From an uncultured Clostridia bacterium (lineage in GTDB: Bacteria; Bacillota; Clostridia; TANB77; CAG-508), in the NCBI GenBank assembly GCA_934121925.1, contig CAKOVK010000005.1, positions 7,750-71,749 of the forward strand: DNA of 64,000 bases, given 5' to 3'. The translations under genes and the position numbers were made by a program. The notes beneath the pieces are model-generated. The model saw only the letters and a list, made by a program, of their open reading frames with translations. It had not been told where the DNA came from and searched no databases. This document shows, one piece after another, positions 54,693 to 64,000 of the stretch (its first letter is position 1; every line of letters starts with the position of its first letter).

Positions 54693-54711
54693 AAAAAGGG
54701 AGTTGATTTAT

Positions 54712-57700
54712 TTGTTAACAGACTTAAATTATGAAAAGACAACAAGGAAAACATTTGCAAGGATAGGAGATTTTATAGACATACCTAATCTTATCCAAGT
54801 TCAAAAAGATTCTTACGATTGGTTCGTAAAAGAAGGTTTAGGAGAAGTATTAAAAGATATTTCACCAATCATTGATTACTCTGGTAATTTAGTTCTTGAA
54901 TTTTTCGATTATTATATGGAAGAAAAAACTAAATATTCTTTAGAAGAAGCTAAAGAAAGAGACGCAACTTATTCTACAAGATTACACGTAAAAGTAAGAC
55001 TTATTAATCGTGAAACTGGAGAAATTAAAGAGCAAGAAATTTATTTAGGAGATTTTCCATTAATGACAGATAGCGGAACTTTCGTTATTAATGGTGCAGA
55101 AAGAGTTGTAGTAAGTCAGTTAGTACGTTCACCAGGATGCTACTATGAATCAGACTATGATAAGACAGGAAAAAAATTGTACAAGTCTACGGTTATGCCG
55201 ATTAGAGGAGCTTGGTTAGAATATGAAACAGATAGTAATGATATATTCTATGTAAGAATAGATAGAACAAGAAAATTACCTGTAACTGTTCTTTTAAGAG
55301 CAATTGGATTAGTATCAGATGAACAAATAATAGATGTATTTGGAGAAGATGAAAAAATACTTGCAACAATAGCAAAAGATACAGTAAAGACAAGCGAAGA
55401 AGCAATAGTAGAAATATACAAAAAATTAAGACCAGGAGAACTTCCAACAGTTGATGCTGCAAGAAATTTGTTTAACAACTTGTTCTTTGATCCAAGAAGA
55501 TACGATCTAGCAAAAGTAGGAAGATATAAATTTAATAAAAAATTAAACTTAGCATCTAGAATTGCTGGTCAAGTTGCATATAGCGATATTTTAAATAGTG
55601 AAACTGGAGAAATATTAGTAGAAAAAGATAACGTTATTTCAAAAGAAGTAGCAAAAGAAATCCAAGATTCAGGAATAAATATTGTTGATGTAAAAGTAAA
55701 TGACAAAAAAGTAAGAATAATAGGAAACGGAACAGTAGATATTCATGCATATGTGGATACAGAAAAACTAGGAATAAAAATTAAAGAACTAGTAAATTAT
55801 GAAATATTAAAAAATATTTTAGATAATACAGAAGAAAAAGACTTAAAGAAAGTAATAGAAGAAAGAGAAGAAGAACTAGTACCAAAACATATTGTAACAG
55901 AAGATATGATTTCATCAATAAACTATTTATTAAATTTACAATATGATTTAGGAAAAGTTGATGATATAGACCATTTAGGAAATAGACGTATAAGATGTGT
56001 TGGTGAATTACTACAAAACCAATTTAGAATTGGTCTTACAAGATTAGAGAGAGTTGTTCGTGAAAGAATGACAATACAAGACTTAGATGTTATAACACCA
56101 CAAACATTAATAAACACAAAACCAATAACATCATCAATAAGAGAATTCTTTGGTAGTTCACAATTATCACAATTTATGGATCAAACAAACCCACTATCAG
56201 AATTAACACATAAAAGAAGAATTTCTGCATTAGGACCTGGAGGACTTTCTAGAGAAAGAGCAGGATTCGAAGTTCGTGACGTTCATTACACACACTATGG
56301 TAGACTTTGCCCAATAGAATCTCCAGAAGGACCAAACATTGGATTAATTTCTGCACTTTCAACATTTGCAGTAATAAATGAATATGGATTTGTAGAAACA
56401 CCATATAGAAAAATTGATCCAAAAACACATAAAATAACAGATGAAGTTGTATATATGACAGCTGATGAAGAAGATGGATGTGTAATAGCACAAGCAACAG
56501 AGCCAATGACAAAAGATGGAAAATTCAAAAATAAAATGGTAAGGGTAAGATACTTAGATGAAGTAACAGAAGTTGAACCAGATAGAGTAGATTACGTAGA
56601 TGTATCACCAAAACAATTAGTATCAGTTGGTGCAGCTATGATACCATTCTTAGAGCATGATGACGCTAACCGTGCATTAATGGGTGCAAACATGCAACGT
56701 CAAGCAGTTCCTCTTATGATTACAGACTCTCCAATAGTTGGAACAGGTATTGAATATAGAGCAGCAAAAGATTCAGGAATAACAGTACTTGCAAAACATA
56801 GTGGTGTTGTAGAAAGAGTTACTGGTGATGAAATTATTATAAAAACAGAATCAGGAGAAAAAGATACATATAAATTACGTAAGTTCAAAAGAACAAACGG
56901 AGGAACATGTATTAACCAACATCCAATAGTTGTAAAAGGCGAAAAAGTAAAAGCAAATGATGTTATAGCAGATGGACCTTCTACACAAAATGGAGAAATG
57001 GCACTTGGTAAAAATGTTCTTATAGCTTTCACAACTTGGGAAGGTTATAACTACGAGGATGCTATACTATTAAGTGAAAGACTAGTAAAAGAGGATGTTT
57101 ATACATCTATACATATAGAAGAATATGATTGTGAATGTCGTGATACAAAACTTGGAGCAGAAGAAATTACAAGAGATATTCCAAACATAGGTGAAGAAAA
57201 CTTAAAAGACCTAGATGAAAACGGAATTATAAGAATAGGTGCAGAAGTAAGACCAGGAGATATACTAGTAGGAAAGGTTACTCCAAAGGGAGAAACAGAA
57301 TTATCTGCAGAAGAAAGATTACTTCGTGCAATATTTGGAGAAAAAGCAAGAGAAGTAAGAGATACTTCACTTCGTGTACCACATGGAGAAGCAGGAACAA
57401 TAGTTGATATAAAAATATACAACAGAGAAAACTCAGATGAACTTGCACCTGGAGTAAACGAAGTAATAAGAGTTTATATAGCTCAAAAAAGAAAAATATC
57501 AGTTGGAGATAAAATGGCTGGACGTCATGGTAACAAAGGTGTTATCTCAAGAATATTACCAGTTGAAGATATGCCATTTATGCCAGATGGAACACCTGTT
57601 GATGTTGTTCTAAACCCATTAGGTGTGCCTTCTCGTATGAACTTAGGTCAAGTTTTGGAAGTTCACTTAGGTGCAGCTGCAAGACTACTAGGAATAAAAG

Positions 57701-58434
57701 TTGCTACACCAGTTTTTGATGGAGCAACAGAAGAAGATATAATTGAATTATTAAAAGAATCTGGATTATCAGAAGATGGTAAAACAATTCTTTATGATGG
57801 AAGAACAGGAGAACCATTTGATAAACCAATTACAGTTGGTGTAATGTACATGTTAAAACTTCACCACTTAGTTGATGATAAAATACATGCTCGTTCAACA
57901 GGTCCATACTCATTAGTAACACAACAACCTCTAGGAGGTAAAGCTCAATTTGGTGGACAAAGATTTGGAGAAATGGAAGTTTGGGCACTAGAAGCATATG
58001 GTGCAGCATATACACTTCAAGAAATTCTAACAATCAAATCTGATGATGTTGTTGGAAGAGTAAAAACATATGAAGCAATTGTAAAAGGAGAAAATGTTCC
58101 AGAACCAGGAGTACCAGAAAGCTTTAAGGTTTTAGTAAAAGAACTACAAAGTTTAGGATTAGATGTTCGCTTATATTCAGAAGATAATGAAGAATTAGAA
58201 CTAAAAGAAAATATAGATGAAGGAATAGATTTAAACTTAGAAGACTTAAATAAAGTTATGCCACAAGGAGACGCAATTGTAGATGAAGATGAAATGGCAA
58301 ATGATTTTATAGAAGAAGATTTTGAAGAAGATTCTATTGATGAAGAAAACATGGATTTAGACATTGAAGAAGACTTTGATAATGATTTGGCAACAGATAA
58401 TCTACTAAACGACGATGACATAATTGATGAATAA
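54712..58434 (+). CDS. rpoB: RNA polymerase beta subunit
   Basis: 1240-aa beta subunit. The start is TTG 54712, 9 bases after AAAGGGAG; upstream in-frame codons are repeat DNA. The rifampicin region FFGSSQLSQFMDQTNPLSEL (shown to 20) and THKRRISALGPGGLSRERAG are normal. GDKMAGRHGNKGVIS and the C-terminal FGGQRFGEMEVWALEAYGAA are intact. The last ~50 residues (EDEMANDFIEEDFEEDSIDE, continuing) are an unusually long acidic tail. rplJ and rplL, usually just upstream, are absent. There are no zero-frame CGG codons. Confidence 0.97.
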   Translation: MLTDLNYEKTTRKTFARIGDFIDIPNLIQVQKDSYDWFVKEGLGEVLKDISPIIDYSGNLVLEFFDYYMEEKTKYSLEEAKERDATYSTRLHVKVRLINRETGEIKEQEIYLGDFPLMTDSGTFVINGAERVVVSQLVRSPGCYYESDYDKTGKKLYKSTVMPIRGAWLEYETDSNDIFYVRIDRTRKLPVTVLLRAIGLVSDEQIIDVFGEDEKILATIAKDTVKTSEEAIVEIYKKLRPGELPTVDAARNLFNNLFFDPRRYDLAKVGRYKFNKKLNLASRIAGQVAYSDILNSETGEILVEKDNVISKEVAKEIQDSGINIVDVKVNDKKVRIIGNGTVDIHAYVDTEKLGIKIKELVNYEILKNILDNTEEKDLKKVIEEREEELVPKHIVTEDMISSINYLLNLQYDLGKVDDIDHLGNRRIRCVGELLQNQFRIGLTRLERVVRERMTIQDLDVITPQTLINTKPITSSIREFFGSSQLSQFMDQTNPLSELTHKRRISALGPGGLSRERAGFEVRDVHYTHYGRLCPIESPEGPNIGLISALSTFAVINEYGFVETPYRKIDPKTHKITDEVVYMTADEEDGCVIAQATEPMTKDGKFKNKMVRVRYLDEVTEVEPDRVDYVDVSPKQLVSVGAAMIPFLEHDDANRALMGANMQRQAVPLMITDSPIVGTGIEYRAAKDSGITVLAKHSGVVERVTGDEIIIKTESGEKDTYKLRKFKRTNGGTCINQHPIVVKGEKVKANDVIADGPSTQNGEMALGKNVLIAFTTWEGYNYEDAILLSERLVKEDVYTSIHIEEYDCECRDTKLGAEEITRDIPNIGEENLKDLDENGIIRIGAEVRPGDILVGKVTPKGETELSAEERLLRAIFGEKAREVRDTSLRVPHGEAGTIVDIKIYNRENSDELAPGVNEVIRVYIAQKRKISVGDKMAGRHGNKGVISRILPVEDMPFMPDGTPVDVVLNPLGVPSRMNLGQVLEVHLGAAARLLGIKVATPVFDGATEEDIIELLKESGLSEDGKTILYDGRTGEPFDKPITVGVMYMLKLHHLVDDKIHARSTGPYSLVTQQPLGGKAQFGGQRFGEMEVWALEAYGAAYTLQEILTIKSDDVVGRVKTYEAIVKGENVPEPGVPESFKVLVKELQSLGLDVRLYSEDNEELELKENIDEGIDLNLEDLNKVMPQGDAIVDEDEMANDFIEEDFEEDSIDEENMDLDIEEDFDNDLATDNLLNDDDIIDE

Positions 58435-58540
58435 TTGAATATTTGCAATAAATAAAATTAAATCACAAGAGGGAATTGTTCGAGCAGTGTATATTTGATT
58501 TTAGAAATATTGCAAAAAATACATAAAAACATTGTAAACG

Positions 58541-58570
58541 TTGTAGGAGCGGACACCTCTGTCCGCCCGA
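58541..58570. repeat. GTAGGAG palindromic repeat between rpoB and rpoC
   Basis: TGTAGGAGCGGACA and TGTCCGCCC flank CCTC, in the 201-base rpoB-rpoC gap, which holds no gene. Confidence 0.6.
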
Positions 58571-58635
58571 AAATGAAAAATGAAGAATGAATAATACAAA
58601 AATTCTTCAGATTTTGAAGGAGGAAGAAAACCTTA

Positions 58636-61600
58636 ATGGAAAACAAAGAAGTAAAAGATGAATTAGAGATATTCAACAAATTAAAAGTTGGTTTAGCTTC
58701 AGATGAGAAAATAAGAGAATGGTCAAAAGGTGAAGTAAAAAAACCAGAAACAATTAATTATAGAACTTTAAAACCAGAAAAAGATGGTTTGTTCTGTGAA
58801 AAAATATTTGGGCCTACAAAAGACTGGGAATGTCATTGTGGTAAATATAAAAGAGTAAGATATAAAGGCATAATCTGCGACAGATGTGGAGTTGAAGTTA
58901 CAAAATCAAAAGTAAGACGTGAAAGAATGGGACATATTGAACTTGCTGCACCAGTTGCTCATATATGGTACTTTAAAGGTATTCCAAGCAGAATAGCCCT
59001 AGTACTAGATATTTCACCAAGGAGCTTAGAAAAAGTTATATACTTTGCATCATATATAGTAATAGACAAAGGAACATCTGGACTTATGAAATGCCAAGTA
59101 TTAACAGAAAAAGAATATAGAGAAGCAGAAGAAAAATATGGTAAAGGTTCATTTGTTGCTAAAATGGGTGCAGAAGCAATAAGGACTTTATTACAAGAAG
59201 TAGATATAGAAAAATTATCTGAAAAATTAAAGAAAGAAATCGAAAAATCTAGTGAACAAAAAAAGGCAAAACTTATAAAAAGATTAGACACAGTAGAAAG
59301 CTTCAGACTATCTGGAAATAAACCAGAATGGATGATAATGAGTGTTGTACCAGTAATACCTCCAGAATTAAGACCTATGGTTCAATTAGATGGTGGAAGA
59401 TTTGCTACATCAGATTTAAATGATTTATATAGAAGAGTTATAAACAGAAATAACAGATTAAAAAGATTATTAGAATTAGGTGCACCAGAAATAATTGTGA
59501 GAAATGAAAAAAGAATGTTACAAGAATCTGTAGATGCATTAATAGATAATGGAAGACGTGGAAGACCAGTTACTGGAGCTGGAAACAGACCTTTAAAATC
59601 TTTATCAGATATGTTAAAAGGAAAACAAGGACGTTTCCGTCAAAACTTACTTGGAAAACGTGTTGACTATTCAGGACGTTCAGTTATAGTTGTTGGACCA
59701 GAACTAAAAATTTATCAATGTGGACTTCCAAAAGAAATGGCAATAGAATTATTTAAGCCATTTGTAATGAAAGAATTAGTTGGTAGAGGACTTGCACATA
59801 ATATAAAAAATGCAAAGAGAATGGTAGAAAAATTAAGACCAGAAGTATGGGATATACTAGAAGAAGTAATTTCTGACCATCCAGTTATGCTAAACCGTGC
59901 ACCAACACTACATAGATTAGGTATCCAAGCATTTGAACCAGTGTTAGTAGAGGGAAGAGCTATAAAACTTCATCCATTAGTTTGTACAGCATTCAATGCT
60001 GACTTCGATGGTGACCAAATGGCAGTTCACGTTCCTCTATCACCAGAAGCACAAGCAGAAGCAAGATACTTAATGTTATCTGTAAATAACCTTTTAAAAC
60101 CTCAAGATGGTAAACCAGTTACAGTACCAACACAAGATATGATACTTGGTAGTTACTATTTAACAATGCAAATAGATGGTGAAAAAGGTGAAGGTATGTA
60201 TTTCAAAGACATTGATGAAGCTTTACTTGCTTATCAAAATGGAGATGTTGGATTACATGCAAAAGTAAAAGTAAGATTGACAAAAGAAATAAATGGAGAA
60301 AAGAAAACAAAAACTATAGTAGCAACAGTTGGAAGGCTTATATATAATCAAGGAATTCCACAAGATTTAGGATTTGTAGATAGAACAGATCCAGAGAAGG
60401 AATTTGACTTAGAAATAGATTTTCCAGTTATGAAAAAGAATCTAGGAACAATTATTGCGAAAGCAATAGATAAACATGGATTAAATAGATCAGCAGAATT
60501 ATTAGACTACATTAAAGCTTTAGGATACAAATATGCTACAAAAGGTGCTTTTACAGTGTCTGTACATGATGTTGCAGTTCCAGAAGCTAAAAAGAAAATA
60601 TTAGAAGATAGTGAAAAACAAGTAGAAGAAATATGGAAACAATATAAACGTGGTTTAATAACAGAAGATGAAAGATATTCATCAATAATCAAAATATGGG
60701 AAAAGGCAACAAATGATGTTACAGAAGCAATGAAAGACAACTTTGATGAACTAAACCCAATATATATGATGGCTCAATCTGGAGCAAGAGGTAACATGAA
60801 CCAATTACGTCAAATTGCAGGTATGCGTGGACTTATGGCTAATACATCTGGTAAAGCAGTTGAAATACCAATTAGATCATGCTTTAGAGAGGGACTAGAT
60901 GTTCTAGAATACTTTATTTCTTCACATGGTGCTAGAAAAGGTCTAGCAGATACAGCTTTAAGAACAGCCGATTCTGGATACTTAACAAGAAGATTAGTTG
61001 ATGTATCTCAAGATATAATAGTAAGAGAAGAAGACTGTGGCACAACAGAAGGAATAGAAATAGAAGATATTAAAGATGGAAATCAAATTATAGAAAAATT
61101 ACATGAAAGATTAGTTGGTAGATATCCACTTCATAACATAGTAAATCCAACAACAAAAGAAGTAATAGTTGATACAGAAACATTAATTACACCAGATATA
61201 GCAGACAAAATAATTGAAGCAGGAATAACAAAAGTAGAAGTACGTTCAGTACTAGGATGTAAAACAAAACATGGTGTATGTGCTAAATGTTATGGTATGG
61301 GACTTGCAACTAGAAAAGAAGTAAATATAGGAGAAGCAGTTGGTATTATTGCAGCTCAATCAATTGGTGAGCCTGGTACACAGCTTACAATGAGAACTTT
61401 CCATACAGGTGGTGTAGCTGGTGGAGATATTACACAAGGTCTACCTAGGGTTGAAGAGCTATTTGAAGCTAGAAAACCAAAGGGATTAGCAGTAATCTCT
61501 GAAATAGATGGAAAAGTATCAATAGAAGAAGCTAAAAAGAGAAAAGAAGTAACAGTAACAAGCAAAGATAACTCAAAAACATATGTAATTAGCTTTGGAT

Positions 61601-62178
61601 CTAAACTAAAAGTAAAAAACGGAGACGAAATAAAAGCAGGAGACCCAATTACAGAAGGTTCAATAAACCCTAATGAGATATTAGCTATAAAAGGACCAGA
61701 AGGAGTATACAATTACTTAACATCAGAAGTACAAAAAGTTTATAGAAACCAAGGTGTTGATATTAACGATAAACACATTGAAGTTATAGGTAGACAAATG
61801 CTTAGAAAAATAAAAGTTGAAGACAATGGTGATACACCAATGTTTGCAGGTTCATTAGTTGATATTAACGAATTTAATGAAGAAAACGAAAAAATGATTG
61901 CAGAAGGAAAGAGACCTGCAACAGGAATAAGAGTATTATTAGGTATAACAAAAGCATCACTTGCAACAGAAAGCTTCTTATCAGCAGCATCATTCCAAGA
62001 AACAACAAGAGTATTAACAGAAGCAGCAATAAAAGGAAAAGTAGATTCATTAATAGGATTGAAAGAAAATGTAATTATAGGAAAACTAATTCCAGCAGGA
62101 ACAGGAATGCAAAAATACAGAGATATAAAAATAAATACAGAAAAAGAAGAAGAACAAACAGGAGAATCTGTGGAATAA
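58636..62178 (+). CDS. rpoC: RNA polymerase beta' subunit
   Basis: 1180-aa beta' subunit. The N-terminal zinc site is CHCGKYKRVRYKGIICDRCG. The catalytic NADFDGDQM is near residue 455-463. QSGARGNMNQLRQIAGMRGL forms the bridge-helix/trigger-loop region. The second zinc site is in DCGTTEG...CKTKHGVCAKCYG. GGAGGAAG precedes ATG. The gene ends in a strong terminator. There are no zero-frame CGG codons. Confidence 0.97.
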   Translation: MENKEVKDELEIFNKLKVGLASDEKIREWSKGEVKKPETINYRTLKPEKDGLFCEKIFGPTKDWECHCGKYKRVRYKGIICDRCGVEVTKSKVRRERMGHIELAAPVAHIWYFKGIPSRIALVLDISPRSLEKVIYFASYIVIDKGTSGLMKCQVLTEKEYREAEEKYGKGSFVAKMGAEAIRTLLQEVDIEKLSEKLKKEIEKSSEQKKAKLIKRLDTVESFRLSGNKPEWMIMSVVPVIPPELRPMVQLDGGRFATSDLNDLYRRVINRNNRLKRLLELGAPEIIVRNEKRMLQESVDALIDNGRRGRPVTGAGNRPLKSLSDMLKGKQGRFRQNLLGKRVDYSGRSVIVVGPELKIYQCGLPKEMAIELFKPFVMKELVGRGLAHNIKNAKRMVEKLRPEVWDILEEVISDHPVMLNRAPTLHRLGIQAFEPVLVEGRAIKLHPLVCTAFNADFDGDQMAVHVPLSPEAQAEARYLMLSVNNLLKPQDGKPVTVPTQDMILGSYYLTMQIDGEKGEGMYFKDIDEALLAYQNGDVGLHAKVKVRLTKEINGEKKTKTIVATVGRLIYNQGIPQDLGFVDRTDPEKEFDLEIDFPVMKKNLGTIIAKAIDKHGLNRSAELLDYIKALGYKYATKGAFTVSVHDVAVPEAKKKILEDSEKQVEEIWKQYKRGLITEDERYSSIIKIWEKATNDVTEAMKDNFDELNPIYMMAQSGARGNMNQLRQIAGMRGLMANTSGKAVEIPIRSCFREGLDVLEYFISSHGARKGLADTALRTADSGYLTRRLVDVSQDIIVREEDCGTTEGIEIEDIKDGNQIIEKLHERLVGRYPLHNIVNPTTKEVIVDTETLITPDIADKIIEAGITKVEVRSVLGCKTKHGVCAKCYGMGLATRKEVNIGEAVGIIAAQSIGEPGTQLTMRTFHTGGVAGGDITQGLPRVEELFEARKPKGLAVISEIDGKVSIEEAKKRKEVTVTSKDNSKTYVISFGSKLKVKNGDEIKAGDPITEGSINPNEILAIKGPEGVYNYLTSEVQKVYRNQGVDINDKHIEVIGRQMLRKIKVEDNGDTPMFAGSLVDINEFNEENEKMIAEGKRPATGIRVLLGITKASLATESFLSAASFQETTRVLTEAAIKGKVDSLIGLKENVIIGKLIPAGTGMQKYRDIKINTEKEEEQTGESVE

Positions 62179-62183
62179 TAGAA

Positions 62184-62222
62184 AACCTCAATAGAAATTT
62201 AAATTCTATTGAGGTTTTTTGT
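62184..62222 (+). terminator. Terminator after rpoC
   Basis: AAAACCTCAATAGAATTT-like arm pairs with AAATTCTATTGAGGTTTTTT. It is strong, with a T tract. Confidence 0.9.
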
Positions 62223-62381
62223 TGGACAGAAAAATTGGAATTTGTAGGACTAAATTTATTTTTAGATTTGCAATAAATCCCACATACCACATCTTACCTC
62301 AATTAAACAAATTAAAAAATAAAATAATTCGCAATTTTGGTTGAAATGAAATAAATCTAATGTCAAAATTCAAAATTCTTA

Positions 62382-62410
62382 TTGCTTTATAAAAATTCAA
62401 ATGGTAGAAT
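62382..62410 (+). promoter_or_regulatory. Promoter of the lemA-TPM operon
   Basis: TTGCTT at 62382-62387 and TAGAAT at 62405-62410 with 17-base spacing. Confidence 0.5.
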
Positions 62411-62447
62411 TAGAATAATAAAAGAAAAGATTAGGGGGGAATTTTAT

Positions 62448-63014
62448 ATGAAAAAATCATCAATAGTAGTTTTAGTTTTAATTGCAATAATAATAATTGT
62501 AATTGCAATGTTTGTATCAAATTACAATGGAATTATTGCAAAATCAGAAGAAGTTGATAATAAATTTGCTACAATTGATACACAATTACAAAGAAGAGGA
62601 GATTTAATACCAAATTTAGTTAATACAGTAAAAGGGTATGCAAAACAAGAACAAGATGTAATAAATTCAGTAACAGAAGCAAGAACAAAATTAGCAGGAG
62701 CTACAACAGTTTCAGACAAAGCAAAAGCAGATGAAGAATTAACAGGTGCGTTAAACAGATTAATGGTAGTGGTTGAAAACTATCCAGATTTAAAATCTTC
62801 ACAAAATTTTATTCAACTTTCAGATGAACTAGTAGGAACAGAAAATCGTATTGCTACAGCAAGAAGAGATTATAATGAAGCTGTAAAAGAATACAATTTA
62901 AAAATAAAAAGATTTCCTACGAATATAATTGCAGGAATGTTTGGATACAGTAAAAGAGATTATTTTGAAGCCTCAGAACAAAGTAAGGAGGTTCCAAATG
63001 TTAACTTTGACTAA
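62448..63014 (+). CDS. LemA family protein (copy 2)
   Basis: 188-aa LemA protein. One N-terminal membrane helix (4-23) precedes the helical domain with FATIDTQLQRRGDLIPNLVN and YNLKIKRFPTNIIAGMFGYS. ATG 62448 follows AGGGGGG. It overlaps the TPM gene by 17 bases; LemA plus TPM-domain pairs are common, and both are thought to act in the envelope. Confidence 0.94.
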   Translation: MKKSSIVVLVLIAIIIIVIAMFVSNYNGIIAKSEEVDNKFATIDTQLQRRGDLIPNLVNTVKGYAKQEQDVINSVTEARTKLAGATTVSDKAKADEELTGALNRLMVVVENYPDLKSSQNFIQLSDELVGTENRIATARRDYNEAVKEYNLKIKRFPTNIIAGMFGYSKRDYFEASEQSKEVPNVNFD

Positions 63015-63840
63015 AAATAAAAAGTTTTTTGGACTAATAATGCTAATATTTATTATATTAGCATTTTATTATACAACATACGCTGTAGTAAGTCCTAAAA
63101 CTAATTTTTATGTGAATGACTATGCAGATGTATTATCAGAAGAAACAGAAAACTATATTTTAAATTCAAATATAGAATTACAAAACAAAACAAAAGCACA
63201 AATTGTAGTTGTAACAGTTAAAAGCTTAGAAGGAAAAACATTAGAAGAATATGCAACAGAGCTATTTAGAAAATTTGGAATTGGAGATAAAGAAAAAAAC
63301 AATGGTGTTTTATTATTATGCTCAACAGGGGACAGAATGTTTAGAATAGAAGTAGGTTATGGATTAGAAGGAACATTACCAGATGGAAAAACAGGAAGAA
63401 TACAAGATCAATATATAATTCCATATTTAAAAAACAATAATTATGATGAAGGAATAAAAAATGGATTTAGTGCAATATTAGAAGAAGTCTGCAAAGAGTA
63501 TAATATAGAAATTCAAGGAGCACAAAAATCAAAGTTAGTAAAAGATAGCTCTGATGAAGTTTTTATGATTTTAATAATAATTTCCTTAATAATATCAGCA
63601 ATTATGAAATTTATTTCTAAAAATACAGTTAAATTAATTTATTTAAGTATTATATTTATTATTTCTTGGATAGTTATAAAATCTTTTAGTATTGCAATAA
63701 TCATTTTGCTAATTAATATGGCAGTAGTTTTTGTTAAAGATCTTGGGGGAGATTATTCCGGAGGAGGAAGTTCTTCAGGAGGAGGATTTTCTGGTGGCGG
63801 AGGATCTTCCGGTGGCGGAGGAAGTTCGAGAAGTTTTTAA
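62998..63840 (+). CDS. TPM-domain membrane protein (YgcG family)
   Basis: 280-aa protein: N-terminal membrane segment or signal (about 9-28), then the TPM domain (NFYVNDYADVLSEETENYI, AQIVVVTVKSLEGKTLEEYA, FRIEVGYGLEGTLPDGKTG). Two or three hydrophobic segments follow near 188-250, and a Gly/Ser tail (SGGGFSGGGGSSGGGG) ends the protein, typical of YgcG. AAGGAGG precedes ATG 62998 inside the lemA gene. Confidence 0.92.
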   Translation: MLTLTKNKKFFGLIMLIFIILAFYYTTYAVVSPKTNFYVNDYADVLSEETENYILNSNIELQNKTKAQIVVVTVKSLEGKTLEEYATELFRKFGIGDKEKNNGVLLLCSTGDRMFRIEVGYGLEGTLPDGKTGRIQDQYIIPYLKNNNYDEGIKNGFSAILEEVCKEYNIEIQGAQKSKLVKDSSDEVFMILIIISLIISAIMKFISKNTVKLIYLSIIFIISWIVIKSFSIAIIILLINMAVVFVKDLGGDYSGGGSSSGGGFSGGGGSSGGGGSSRSF

Positions 63841-63864
63841 CAAATAGAATGAGAAAAAAAGTTA

Positions 63865-64000
63865 TGCAAATTGTGATTTGTATTTACTCTATGTTAAGCG
63901 GGCTATAAATTTAAATTGCCTCATTTTTTGTCGGATTAATGAAAAATTTATTTTTCATTAATTTGTTCAAAGATAACACTATTAATTTTTACAAACAATG
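63865..64000. repeat. Dispersed palindromic repeat R3 (copy 2, inverted, cut by window end)
   Basis: Reverse complement of 42955-43100, with the same GGCTATAAATTTAAATTGCC and GTCGGATTAATGAAAAAT segments, about 90% alike by eye. No gene is visible after 63840. Confidence 0.7.

Overview
The window is a very AT-rich chromosomal segment of a strictly anaerobic, probably spore-forming Firmicute of the Clostridia, most likely an uncultured gut lineage. The evidence is a trimeric [FeFe]-hydrogenase, oxygen-sensitive class III ribonucleotide reductase, a SufCBDSU iron-sulfur operon under an Rrf2 regulator, the sporulation protein YlbJ, AddB and a clostridial gene order. Codon use strongly favours AT-ending codons, and TAA, TAG and TGA all act as stops. 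I saw no rRNA, tRNA, CRISPR array, prophage or complete insertion sequence.

Layout. 0-3.3 kb: ABC permease tail, substrate-binding protein, small unknown gene, TSCPD protein, 2-hydroxyacid dehydrogenase, rubredoxin. 3.4-10.1 kb: repair/cofactor cluster (8-oxoG glycosylase, addB, coaD, a coaE-pgeF fusion, family-4 uracil-DNA glycosylase). 10.2-16.9 kb: two unknown genes with protease-like features, purD, a 614-aa unknown and ylbJ. 17-25 kb: UDP-sugar pyrophosphorylase, WG-repeat protein, unknown membrane-anchored protein, acpS, tatD, lemA, galM, sortase. 25-34 kb: ispH, ispG, iscR-like regulator, sufCBDSU-mnmA. 34-42.6 kb: ECF sigma/anti-sigma pair, cell-wall protein, rplI, dnaB, tilS, ftsH, purN. 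43-49.7 kb: purF, hydrogenase subunits, Crp/Fnr regulator. 50-54 kb: nrdD, nrdG, a toxin-antitoxin pair inside a repeat, L,D-transpeptidase. 54-64 kb: rpoB, rpoC, lemA, TPM-domain protein and a dispersed repeat.

The outstanding observation is a rule linking all reading-frame breaks. Eight otherwise intact genes (ABC binding protein, coaE-pgeF, UDP-sugar pyrophosphorylase, acpS, a peptidoglycan-binding protein, dnaB, purN, L,D-transpeptidase) carry twelve single-base frame breaks. At every one the zero-frame codon is CGG, and skipping its C restores the frame with a GGN glycine codon, usually a family-conserved glycine such as the Walker A glycine of CoaE. By manual scan of every annotated gene I found only one other zero-frame CGG (codon 20 of a small unknown gene at 1315-1587). 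All other CGG triplets in genes straddle codon boundaries and cause no shift. One gene needs four such shifts, and essential single-copy functions (DnaB, CoaE, AcpS) depend on them. This suggests that CGG is not an ordinary arginine codon here. Either CGGN is decoded as a four-base glycine codon, or an unassigned CGG makes ribosomes move +1 onto GGN. I know of no description of such a genome-wide system. The decoding tRNA is not in this window.

Other points are a CoaE-PgeF fusion, a toxin-antitoxin pair occupying a repeat that has an empty copy 3.7 kb away, an operator-like palindrome over the suf promoter, a long rpoB leader without rplJL, and several families of dispersed palindromic repeats.
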